DNA from: Pontederia crassipes
Taxonomy: Eukaryota > Streptophyta > Magnoliopsida > Commelinales > Pontederiaceae
DNA length: 64,000 nucleotides
Assembly (NCBI GenBank): GCA_030549335.1
Contig: CM060196.1
Coordinates: 71,136,139 to 71,200,138 of the forward strand
Direction of reading: 5' to 3'
Position numbers and translations under genes: made by a program. Every line of letters starts with the position of its first letter. Within the stretch, counting starts at the first letter, position 1. Positions 23,573-35,044 of the stretch are shown here, one piece after another. Under the pieces are notes generated by a model that was given only the letters and a program-made list of their open reading frames with translations, was not told the origin of the DNA and ran no database searches.

Positions 23573-25390
23573 CATAGATAAATGTGAATATAAATATTTT
23601 ATTTTTTTATTATAAAGGAAATACACATTTGAAATTATAAATTATATCATATAAGGAACATATATATTTACTCAATATTAATCAATATCATCGTGATATA
23701 TATTAATTATGAATATAAATTATTTTATTTATTATTATTTAACATAACTAACATACTTTATAAATTTTCATTTAAAACATAATTTTAATGATACATAGAT
23801 TAATAAGATAATTGTACTTAGCATCTTCTATCTATTATATTTTTTTGTTAGTTATTGATGTTGACACATATATAATTCATTTATATCCACATAGTAATAA
23901 TGATGTGATACTCATTGATATTATTAAGCTTACCATAGTAATAATTTTATGAATATTAATTCATTATGATTATTATCATAATAATATAATTAAAATATTA
24001 ATGATCTTTTTATTAATAATAAATATAATGATTATTATAAGATCAAATATGCAAAATGTTTTTTTATCATGTGCATCTGTATATTTGTATGCCCGCATGT
24101 ACTCTTTGTCTTTAAAAAGGGAGTCAAGTATGCAAATAAAATTAAAAAGTCCCTCTATTTGTACATCACATGGTTACAATACACAATTTATAAAAAAATA
24201 TTTCTTATTCTTAAGAGAAAGCACTTTTATTTTGAATAGAATTTAGAACGTGCTTTTGCAATATGCACTATTGCATCCTCTACGTCGCTATATTTATAGG
24301 TAATGTAGAGAATATAAATAAATAATAATTAAATTAGCAACCATTCGATAACAAATTTTTATAGATATTATACTATATCTTATTTACAATATAATATGAT
24401 TAGGATATATAAATAATGTGTATAATTTACTTATTGTTAAGTATCATAAATAATATAATTAAATAATAATTAACTTTTGAGTATTCATAATTATATAACT
24501 AACTTTCATTGTAGGTGATTACGTATCTTATATCAGTTTATAACTAACTACCCAATACAATAAAATGATTATTTTATTTGATATTTTGAAATGATTGATA
24601 TGCATAAATCTTCTATATTCTAATAAAACAACAACCTGATAACACCTAAAAATAACTATATGCAATTAAAAATTATTAGTATAAACAATAAGTGATTAAA
24701 ATATTACAAAAATATATCATTTATTCAATATGGTATTTGTTATCATATTATTGGTTACATACTCTTTTTCATTTATAGTAGTTTACATACATACATATTA
24801 AGTTTGATTGACTATCTTGTTCTATATCGATTGTAAATCTTCTAACTCCTTGACACAATAATAACTTGATAAACAACAAAAAATAATTATGCAACCAAAA
24901 TTTATTAGTAGAAATGATATATGATTACAAATAACACAAAAATATATCCTTTATTTCATATATTATTGGTTATAGAACAAATGTTTAATTTATAGTTCTT
25001 GAATACACATACTCTTTACCTTCAAAGAGGACATCAATGGAAATTGAAAGCCCCTCATATCATTTAATATTTTTTCTTAGACAAAAATAAATTATATAAG
25101 TATTTTTTTCCTATAACATTTAATTTTATTAGTCGAAACAAATATATATATAAATATTTTTTTATCACACACAGACCTATGTTTGTAGATCCACACGTAT
25201 TCATTGCCTTCAAAAAAGTTGTTGAATATGCAAATGAACATTGAAACACCCTCTATTTATAGTTACAAATATAGAATTTTAACTTATAAATAAATAAAAT
25301 TGTATACTTTTAAGTATCCATTTTGTATAATTTAAAATATTATTATTTTATATATTCAATTTATGAGAGCTCGAGACGTGACACTTTTGA
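22643..25390. other. Gene-poor AT-rich tract
   Basis: There is almost continuous AT-rich sequence without an open frame of interest and a TA run at 23540-23571. Three diverged copies of one motif occur: about 24090-24180 ('tactctttgtctttaaaaag' then 'ccctctatttgta'), 25007-25060 ('actctttaccttcaaagagg' then 'gcccctcata') and 25195-25265 ('ttcattgccttcaaaaaagt' then 'accctctatttatag'). It could be the interior of a large non-autonomous element beginning at 20738. Confidence 0.5.
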
Positions 25391-25396
25391 CCTCTG

Positions 25397-25438
<42 letters not shown>

Positions 25439-25455
25439 TAGATAGATAGATATAG
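25397..25455 (+). repeat. TA then GATA microsatellite
   Basis: A TA run of about 38 bases continues into gatagatagatagata, immediately after a distinct GC-richer word (gagctcgagacgtgacac, 25366-25383). Confidence 0.9.
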
Positions 25456-26309
25456 ATGTTTATTGAATTTGTGTTATTAACTATTGTGCAAAATTGCTGT
25501 AAAAATATGGTTTTCATCTATTTTAAAAGCTTTATGTTTTTCACTTGCCTCCCCCAAATTATTGGCTTTTTTCGAAATAATTAGTAAACTTTTCAAATAT
25601 TCCTAGTTAACTTCGAATCATTAATATCGTCCATTTTCCGTTATCTTATTATTAAATTACTTTCTTTCCTCGTCAACAATGAAATATTGAAAAATTGAAA
25701 AGTAAAAGCATGCTCCCGGAGAACAAGGAGAAGACCCCGGGCCTGGTCAGGTACTTTTATTCATTTTTATGTCTTAAACGGTAAAAAAACTACTTAACAA
25801 ATATAATATATATAACTGTAAAGTGAGAGAAATAGTGAAAATATTTTTTTAACAGTTGACATATTTAGAGCAGGAGGCGGCAACAGGCGAAAGAGAAGTG
25901 ATTTAGGGTGATTTGGGAAAGGAGAGAAAAAAAGCAACACATCTCAGTCGTTCTGCACACATCAGACGATTGGGAAATCATGCGCGATTTCAACCGTATA
26001 TGATAAATCTAATGGCTCAAAAATTGGAAGCGGGTGCTCCCAACTTAACATTAAACTCATAACTGTAAAGTGAGATAAATAGTGAAAACATTTTTAACGA
26101 TTGAAGTTAAGTGAAAAATGTTTTGAAAATTCGAGTGAGATAAATAGTTAATATGAAAATGGATAGTTCAAACCATTGATATAATTGAATAATATAGTTA
26201 TGCTCGGGGAGTCCTAGGTAGTGGTAGTTTCATGTTCGAAACTCGTAATTATCATGTTAATAAGGATTTATTCATGTCGAACACGTTCAAACACCGAATT
26301 AGTTTGAAA
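25456..26309. other. No recognisable gene
   Basis: This is an AT-rich spacer. A direct repeat of about 40 bp occurs at about 25815-25855 and 26058-26098 (ataactgtaaagtgagagaa and variant). A small GC-richer piece lies at 25705-25750. It may be the 3' untranslated or terminal region of the MULE that follows on the minus strand. Confidence 0.45.
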
Positions 26310-27306
26310 ATCGATCAATCTAAAAAAATTCCAACTCCTACAACTGCACTCTCTAGCCTTCATATCTACCACATACTGTGCACCTTGACTACTAACTTGA
26401 ACTCTTGGATCACCTGAGTAAGTTTTCAAGTTTTTTGTTAATTTTTGGACACAAGACCCCTTGTTGTTTTTTCATTATCTTTTTCTTCTTTCACAATCTT
26501 GTTATCAACTTCATACGAACCATCTCAAGCATTGTTATAGCTAATTTGTTCCTTGCATCTAGAATGTATTTATTGAAACACTGTCAGATTATTCAATAAT
26601 ATATCACACTTAACGACGGTAGAAAAACAAGATATTGACTAACTAACACTAGACCTCTCCCTTACCCATTCCCTAGCCTCCTTTAATTTTTTTTTCTCAA
26701 GTTCCTCTAAATAGAATTATAGTTTCGTGGTAGCCCTAGAAATATTTCACAAAAGTTCCTTAAATTATTTACTTTTAAAACTTGCATGTAACAAATAGTT
26801 AGTTGTATAAGATTTAACAAACATGTTAATCCTTAAAATATTTACCTTTATCTCTAAAGTTTGACCACAAGTGTCTGACACACATTCTATGGTCTGCTGA
26901 GGGCAATACAACATGCACGATGTTTACTAAATCATGCATTTAACAAACAAGTTTTTTTGCATAAGAATAGATGATATAAATAAAGAAAAACATACAATTT
27001 TATAACAAATATATCTTTTGTTTGTCACTCATAATGGTCCATCCCCTTCCATTATTTATGTCCAAATATCTCTTTAATCCATCTATGAACCAAGTCCATC
27101 TATGCAGTCATTTGCATCTATGCAATCATTTCCATCTATCCCTACAGTTGTGAGTAGCTAACCTCCATATATTCCTTTTAAGAAACATCCATCCAAACAT
27201 ACAATGGGTCTATATCCACCCTTCATGCCATCAAACAGTGCCTTCAAACAAACATAGAACCCCTTCCACTAGATGTCTTCAAATAGTCCATTTATTGTGA
27301 TATCAG

Positions 27307-30018
27307 CACTACAAGAACATTTGCGAAGAGTTATGTAGTCGCTAAAAATGGTCATCTGGATGTTAATACTCATCAATGACAAAAAAAATGGTCGCAACTC
27401 TTCGCTATAGGTCCCGCTGCTAAAAGATTTCAGTGTCCAGTATTAATGACTGGCCGTTGAAGCTTTTTAGGGACGATCATAATTTTTTTCCCTAAAAGTT
27501 CAATAGCGACTAATATGTTAGTCCCCTATACAACTTATAAAGACCACTCAACTAGTCAACATAGCATCCTTAGTGGCATAAATACTAGTTGATAAAGACA
27601 TTATTTATGTGCCACTAGAATTTTTTAAGAATCAATTTCTTGTCACTATATGCATCTAGAATTATTATTATTATTTGGGGACAAATATCCGGTCATCAAT
27701 ATATTTTTAAAATAATAAAATTCTATATATTTACATTTATACCATATATATTTTAAAATTATTAAAATTTTGTATTCAATAACATTCGAACTCATTCATA
27801 TTCCAAACATCAAATATTAAATCAACTATCCATACAATATTCAACCATAATATTCATATGCAATATCCAATAGTTTCAATCAAATGTTTAGAAAATTCTA
27901 AATAACTCTTCTAAGAGTATGTGCAAGAAAATATAGCAAGACTCTTTCCTTTCTAATTCAATGAACATTTATAAAAGAAACCTGTAAAATTAAAATGAGA
28001 GTTACTATCAACAATAGCTAAAAATAACTTTACTTAGAAGCAATTGAGATTATATAGTTACTCACCAATAAAAAATGCTAATCCATCAAACACAATCATT
28101 CTTTCTTCAAAAGAGAATTGTAATTAGCTTAAAATTTTAGTAGAATAAAAAATGTCTGATAAAATAATACATAAAAGATAAATAATATTTTTTTTATTCT
28201 TGTTGATCTTATGCTTAAGTTCTTGTTGAATTTTGAACATTTGATTGTTGACTATGCATGAACTCCCGACCTTACATAAAAGCTACACGTTCTTTCACGT
28301 ATTTCACATAGTCGTTCTGTCTCAAAAGAAATGTATAGCCATTCATCAATTTATGAAAAAAATGCTGACAATGGGTGCACAATGATAAAAGAATAAAAGA
28401 TGCTAGTATTACAAGAAAACACAATTTATATACGATGGTTAGACTTCATCTCTTCTTCTTCTTCATTCTCTTCGAAGTGGAATTGCTTCAGTATATCTAA
28501 TATTTTTCTCCTTGTCTCAAATTATCTTTTTCTCCTTGTCTCAAATGCCTCAGACGTTGGCGAACGAAGGGGAAGGATTGAATTCAAAACTCGTCACGTT
28601 CTCCATGCCTCATTTTAAGATTCGTGCACTGGTTGACAATCAGGATTTCCACATAAAAATATATAATTTCTGACTCTAAGATGCAATTTCGGAAGAAAAA
28701 GATATCAAGAATCATAAATACGTCCAATGATTTTGTGAGAATGCAAACTTGCTTCCTGCTGTTACGCCCATGAGATCTTCCTCGTAGAGGCATATGAACA
28801 AACACTTAGAGATCGATGCTCACCCTGTCTTAATAAAGTTAGCACCTTGTCGTTGTCTCCACCGGCCAATAACTGCATCGAAGGAGATGAACAGAGGTGC
28901 CACGAATGTAGTTGCTGCAGTTCTTGCGGATACCAAGGAGGGGCCATGAACGTAGCTACTGCAATTCTTGTGGAGACCAAAGCAAAGGGACCAACGAACA
29001 ATTGTGGAGAAGAACTTCAAACCAGTCAATCTCTCAAAAATAAAATAAAAACAAAGGACATGGTCAAAACGAAGCACCGACGGCCGAACCCACTAGCAGA
29101 AACGTCAACCGCCTCAGGCGCGGAGGTAGCCCTGACGATCACCCTAGCATGAGAGACAAGTGGCCGCCTCCATGAATGCAGGCGGTCCTTGGCGGCCGTA
29201 TCTCGCGCTGGAGCGGCCGTCGAGGGCTGCCTCCACGCGGCGACCGCCGAGAGCCACCTTTGTGCGTGAGGCAGCCGCCTCACGCCGAAGCCGCCTCTCG
29301 CTGCCGAAGCCGCGCCATTTTGTCTGCTGCCAGCGTGTGTGAGGGAAGAGCATTCGCTGCCGAAGTCGCGCCAATCCGTCTGCTACGTGTGAGGGAAGAA
29401 GACGAGGGGTTCGATGGCCGTATGTTGCAGAAGTACTAGAGAAAAGACAAAAACTAGGTTAAGGTTAAATGTTATACCCTAATTATTATTAACATAATTA
29501 TGGCAATAAAAGCAAAAGATTTTTTAACTTTAATGTTAAAATAATGAATAATAAATTTTCGTTATTTATGATAAAAAATTAATATTTAAAATAAAAAACT
29601 AAGATATTTATTTATCTTTTATTAATGATATTAAAATTTGAAAAATAATATTAAAATATAAAGTATAATTAATTTTTTTATTTTGAATATTAAAATAATA
29701 AATAATTTTATTATTGGAGAAGAAAGAATATCAAGTGAGAAGAAACTAAAATATGAAACAAAACAAAAAGAAGTATATCTTGTAAATATCACTAATATTA
29801 TTTTAATTAATCAATATTTTTAACGATGAGATGGTAGTCATTAAATCTTGTTGTTATAATTAACTTTTAATGATCAGTCATAAAATATTAAGGACCAGTT
29901 TTTCTCTGGTCCTCTTTGTTGACAATCAGAATTTTTTCTGATCATTAATAATAATTTAACGATCAGATTCAAATTTCTTCGTTAATTATGGTCGCTAAAA
30001 GTCATTTTTCTTGTAATG
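27307..30018. mobile_element. Non-autonomous CACTA element inserted in the MULE
   Basis: It starts CACTACAAGAACATTTG and ends TTTTTCTTGTAATG, imperfect inverted termini of the CACTA superfamily. Sub-terminal words such as gtcgctaaaa and ttagcgac or tagcgactaa recur at both ends. The flanks are cag (27304-27306) and cat (30019-30021), a 3-bp target duplication with one mismatch. MULE coding sequence resumes on either side, confirming the edges. The 2712-bp interior has AT-rich non-coding sequence and a GC-rich block at about 28830-29440 with frames open on both strands, possibly captured host sequence. No TNPD or TNPA is seen. Confidence 0.85.
28830..29440. other. GC-rich block inside the CACTA element
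   Basis: The block is distinctly GC-rich in an AT-rich element. Short direct repeats (gtagctactgcaattcttgt and gtagttgctgcagttcttgc) occur at about 28907-28975. From 29090 to 29430 several overlapping frames are open on both strands (gcggccg and gccgcctc words), which is typical of GC-rich DNA and does not identify a gene. It may be a captured promoter or exon piece, or a regulatory sub-terminal region. The source is not recognised. Confidence 0.4.
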
Positions 30019-30957
30019 CATGATTGATCCTCAAAAGCTCAGTCCTATATTTGTAAAGCAATCTATATTTGTCAGAACCATCGCCATGGATTATTTTTAA
30101 AGTCAGATCATTTGCCCTCCATGCTATCATCCTAGTAATTGTGTAGTTGAGCTCTCTTCTCACATGGGCTATTAAACTTTGAAATTCTCAGGCAAATGCA
30201 CTTCTAAAGTTGGGTTCATATAACTTAGCCAAATTCTTATAACTTAGATAGAAACTTTTAAAAACTTTAGGGCACGTGTGATTAGGTTGCATTCTTTTAA
30301 TCTGTCAAGTGTTGTCCATTGGGTCTTTATGATATTGTGGAGCTACCGTAATCTTTTAACCACACTTCTTATGACATTCGGCTACCATCCTCTGAAAACA
30401 TTGCTATTAAACCTTACTAAATATCTATGCTATAATCCCATGATTCTCCAGGTCTCCATCAACTCTGTCTTGCTATTAAACCTCGTGCCTACTTCAAATG
30501 TAAGGTCATCCATCATTCTCTCTGTAGTAAAACAAGGGTCCTTTGGCCTCTTTTCATCCTCCTCTGAATTTGTGTCAAATGAATATAACAATTCTTCAGA
30601 GTCATTCACAACATCTGAGTCATCTAAACCTTCACCAATAGCTTGGGCACTAAGAAAAGAGTCATCTCACCTTTTATTTTTCTTGGCCTCGTTAATTGTC
30701 TCCTCTAAATCTTTATCACCATCCATGAAATTATAATTCACAGCATCTAAGACATATGCATTCTCGTTTTCACTATCAATTGGAGGATCCTCATATTGTA
30801 TTTGTGGTGTTACATTTTTCCTCTTCACCATTCATCCTTGTCATGCAGGGACCTCTGGTTCATCCCCTACTATTTCTTCAATCACCACAGTTCTGATTGG
30901 TAGGGGTGGTGACATGCATGAGCTGAACATTGCTTCTAGGTCTGCCTTAGTTAAGTG

Positions 30958-30958
<1 letters not shown>

Positions 30959-31008
<50 letters not shown>

Positions 31009-31017
31009 ATATATATC
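30959..31017 (+). repeat. TA microsatellite
   Basis: A nearly pure TA run of about 59 bases lies between the PB1-like domain and the linker of the decayed MULE gene. Confidence 0.9.
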
Positions 31018-31280
31018 AATGTTTCCCAACTTGTTAGCTTCATTACACATCTCTAAAACATCGGTGTCGTTGGATAATATTCTTAGACCACTCCTCCAAT
31101 TTTTCTCTAACTCAACCCATAAATATGAAACAGACCCTTGTACCCCTATGATTTTGCACTTGCTGTCTAATTCAATTATGGACATTAGATCACCATCACA
31201 ACTCATAAAGATTTCGACCTCGCCATTGTGATACCCTCATCACCCTTGTCCTCGTTATAGTGCACATGCAAATCAAACAG

Positions 31281-34085
31281 ACCATAAGAATAAAGTCATA
31301 CATTTAATAATTAATTTGACATTTAAATATAACCTAAGTACAATACGATAATAACTCACTAGTATAATTACTGGTCATCTTCGAATGCAACCCTAGAGAA
31401 GAATTAAATACTTGTTAAAAAATACAAAGGCATAGCAATTTGTCAGAAACAAAGTGTCGTGGACCATCATTCATAGTCGGGAGCACACAGAATGAATCTA
31501 GGGTTCATACAATCGCCGACAAGAAAGCAAAATGGAGACAGGCATACAAGATACTAGGATTTTGGGCAAAAAACTTACCTAAGGTTTGTCGCGATTCACA
31601 CAAATGCGGCCGACGCAGGCTGTCACCGTTCCCCTTTCGTTACCCACATACTCTCGCTTCTGTCAAAGAGATAGTCGTCGTCAAAGAGATCGTCAGCCGT
31701 CGAGATCTTCAGGGAAGGGGAAAAGGTTTGCATTTTATGGAAAGTCGAATGTTTTCGACTGAATTGGGAAAGATCAAAGTTAAAAAAACAATTTTTTATT
31801 ATATTATTTTAATGGGGCACTCATAACAAGGCACGACGAATGATGATGCTAAATGTCGTGGATAAAAGAGAAATGATTCATGCGGTGGTCACTTACATAA
31901 AGCAACAGGGAAACCCACTATTAGAGATCAAGGGGACTACTCATGCAAAAAAAAAAAAAGATTGGGAGACCTTCTAGTTATAAATTAAAATTGAAAAATT
32001 GTTTAAGAATCGACTCAAAGTTGGAGAACTATTCATGTAATTTATTCTACATCTTTGTGGTTTCAACTTTTATAGATCGTTCTTCTCAATGTTTGACCAA
32101 TATTATTGTTATATTTTTCATCATGGTCATGCCATTTTTTTTTCTTCTTTTGAGTGACCGTGCCATCTTTACATCAAAGATGTTGCACATTTGAGCTCTT
32201 TACTGCATCGTTGTGTTGCGTACCTCCGAATAATTCATACTCTACAATGCTTCTCAGTAAGCAACTTTATTCGACTTTTCTTATTTGCGTGAGAGTTATC
32301 AGAGTTGAGGTTTTGTAGTTTTCTTAGAAATATGTGATTGTACGCTCTTCATTATGAAGATAACTATGATCTCGAACTTCTTACCAATAGTGTCTTTTCT
32401 TTATGCATCAACTAAATGGTCTAGTTTGCAGTCTAATAAGAACTTACTATTTTGCATGTCGTTTTTCTTCAACTGTTTAATTTATATGAGCAGTTTAAGA
32501 ATTCTCTATAATAGCTCCATGTCGCCTCAAAATTTCCACCTTTAATGCTTGCAACTATATTATATACTTGAAAATTGGGTTTGATGCCACACCTCAGAGT
32601 TGTGTTTTCAGTTAGTTTTCGAGTTAGTTTTCGAGTGATAGAAAAGTTAGATTTGATATTTTGATGAAAAAAGTAATAATAAGAATTTGAAAACTTGATT
32701 TAATAAATAAATTTTAGTAAATATTTGAATAAAAAGTAAAAACTTGAAATGTTGATGAAACAACCTGTGCATGTGCATTATAAACATATATTTGTTTTAG
32801 AATGTTAAGCACATGGTTGTCTTCACAAACATTCTAAACGAAGAACAAAACAAATATAGCGTAACATTGAAGTGCATGTGCCTCAATTTAATTTTGGCTT
32901 TGTACGGGTAAACATATATGATAACGGCTCTGATTGATATTTTTAGTAGTTTGATAAGCGGATATCGGTTAATCAGCGGATAGCGATTCAAATAACGAAT
33001 AGTTATTAACAAATAGAAGTTTAATTATGAAATTGATAAATAAATGTTTGATACATTTAATGGTTGAGTAGATTGTTGAATATAAAAAGGTATAAAAAGA
33101 CATGGTATAATAAATTAGTTAATTCATAATATCATATACATTAATGTAATTTGACTTGGATTATTTTTGCAACCTCAAAATTAAATATTCTTACAAAAAA
33201 TTTAATTTGATTCTTTAGAACAACACTAATCATTTTGTATCATAAACATTTTAAAAGAAATATACAAATTTGGTCGGATTGTAGTGAAAAGTAAAAAATA
33301 TCATAATTAATATTTTATCCTTGAAGTAAAATTGATAAAAGGGTTAAAGTAATAAATACTTTTTAAATGCACATGGCTCATTGATAAAAGGGTTAAAGTG
33401 GAAAAAAAGTGAACCGCTAATTGGAACATCGCTACGTTTCATTTTTTTTTTACCAAAACGTCAATCGCTATTTATTGTTTAAATTTACCAAATAATGATA
33501 ACAATTTTTCATCCTCTAAACGCTGATGCAGCCGCTGATTTAGAACACGTCAAACAGAGCCAATGTCTTATCTTATGAAACGCGAGTACGGAAATGAGAC
33601 AACTGTTTTAGATTATACATACGTAATACTTTTCACCTCCTTTTGGTTTTCAGGACGCATTTATTCATCTCTTGTTTTTTTTTCTTCTTCTGAAATTTCT
33701 GAGCGGTTAAGATTATTGAACAATAAGAAACATTTCGAAAGGAATTAGTTCTCCAAGTCCTCTTGCAAGTTGCGACTGAGAAAAAAGAAATAAAATAGTA
33801 AATAATTAGATTTTTCATATTTTTGTTCGGCCATTTCCCTATCAGCCAAATATTTCTAATCATTTTACACGAAATGTCAATTCTTTATAATCTTTGCCCG
33901 ATTTGTACGAACAAACTCCGTAAAAAAGTTAAAGTTGTGAATGTTAACTGAATCAACAATTAAAAATTAAAAAGGGCATTTGCTTGGTATTCTGAGTTAA
34001 CAGCCAAACGCTTTATTAGAAAAAAACATACAATCCCACCGAAAAAAAACATACAAATTTTCTCGTGCCATAAAAAAAAGTAGGA
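31281..34085. other. No recognisable gene
   Basis: 31430-31760 contains a GC-richer stretch just upstream of the MULE relic on its strand, plausibly its 5' leader. It has a 128-codon plus frame that I take to be a shadow. From 31950 the sequence is AT-rich with a 12-bp A run (31947-31958). A 20-bp word, attgataaaagggttaaagt, is repeated at about 33331 and 33381. No domain or element end is secure. Confidence 0.5.
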
Positions 34086-34094
34086 ATATAAATA

Positions 34095-35035
34095 GGATTT
34101 AATTGGGTCCTCCCCCCTTAGAGAGGGGAGCCTCCCTTATTTGCGCCCGTCAGATGGGGATTCGACGGTCGCGAATGGTGAGCATGGTTTGAAGGTAGAC
34201 CGTGCAGTTCAGGGCAAAGGAATTGTCAATTCGGTGAAAAAAAATCCAAGAGAGGAGTTTAGGGTCGTTCGGCGAGGACAAGGTGATCAGCGAATCGTGC
34301 CGTTTGTGGTGTTCGTCGACGTTCGAGGTAGGGACGACGACAAGCGGCTTTGCGGCGGGGACGATGATGGTACAACGAGGACGATGAGAGAGCCGAGAGG
34401 TGCAGTGGAGGTCGCCGCGATCCCACCATTTGCGTCGAAGCGAAGGCCGAGAAAGGGAGCTCAGGGCAGCAGGGTCGATTCACCGATTTTTGTCGCCACC
34501 ACACCGTAGCCATATGGTCTTCACCACTACCCCCAAGGTCGCCATCACCGTCGTCTTCACTCGGAGATCGGGCGATGGATTTCTTGGCGTGGTCGACGAT
34601 CTCGGTCTGGGCGACCTCGGGCAACGGCGATCTCGACGCGGATGACGATCTCGGCTCGAACGGTGATCTCGATCGTTCGACGACTCAGTCAGATCGATCG
34701 ATCTGTGGTCAGATCCGGTCACCCGCAACCAAATCGGCCGTCGGGTGGCCATATCACGCGAGAGACATGGGGAACAGTAGAGGGAGAGGAAGCCGGCTCC
34801 GAAGGGAGAGAACGTCACTGGAGGGAGAGAGGGCCGCCGAATTCACGTGGTCATCGTCGCCTTGGTGAGAGAGCGATCGGACGAAGATAAGACGATGGGG
34901 GTTCAACTTTGAATCGGCCACGGACGATTTTTTTACCCCCATGAACCAGTGAAAGAAAACACGCCCGCTCGGATCTCCATCCAACGGGCGCGGATGGCGG
35001 AGGAGGTTCCTCTGGGGGAGGACTCCATTAAATCC
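34095..35035. mobile_element. Non-autonomous Mutator-like element, GC-rich (Pack-MULE candidate)
   Basis: This is a 941-bp element flanked by a perfect 9-bp target-site duplication, atataaata (34086-34094 and 35036-35044), the size diagnostic for Mutator-like elements. The termini form an imperfect inverted repeat of about 75-80 bp, starting GGATTTAAT, then gtcctccccc, and including gcgcccgt near the inner end. The interior (34150-34980) is far richer in GC and CpG than the flanks and open in several frames on both strands (up to 122 codons). It could hold captured host sequence, but no protein family is recognised. It encodes no transposase. Confidence 0.88.
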
Positions 35036-35044
35036 ATATAAATA

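Larger units (their letters stand above)
26310..31280 (-). mobile_element. Decayed MULE transposase gene, split by a CACTA element
   Basis: Reading the minus strand, Mutator-like transposase domains appear in family order. A PB1-like N-terminal domain lies at 31270-31000 (FDLHVHYNE; GLRILSNDTDVLEMCNEA). An acidic linker (30740-30540) and the MuDR N-domain (DDLTFEVGTRFNS, about 30510) follow. Next is RRELNYTITRMIAWRA and IHGDGSDKYRLLYKYRTELL (about 30160-30035), then the core, FVCLKALFDGMKGGYRPIVC and LDGCFLKGIYGG (about 27270-27170). Further on are HRMCVRHLWSNFRDKG (about 26900), LAITMLEMVRMKLITRL (about 26540) and the first half of a SWIM zinc finger, ARECSCRSW (about 26330). In-frame stops and shifts are numerous, so it is dead. 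The 2.7-kb CACTA element interrupts it at 27307-30018. Terminal inverted repeats were not found. Confidence 0.9.

Noticed and set aside
24001-24246. 81-codon AT-rich frame
   Set aside because: Composition is typical of chance frames in AT-rich DNA and there is no recognisable domain.
31440-31826. 128-codon plus-strand frame
   Set aside because: It lies antisense in the presumed leader of the MULE relic, has no recognisable domain and no gene context.
32899-33562. Possible MITE bounded by tggctttgta and acagagcca
   Set aside because: The inverted match is only about eight bases and I find no convincing target-site duplication.
34141-34868. Several overlapping 80-120 codon frames on both strands
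   Set aside because: They lie in the GC-rich core of the Mutator-like mini-element. Open frames on all strands are expected from GC content and show no domain.
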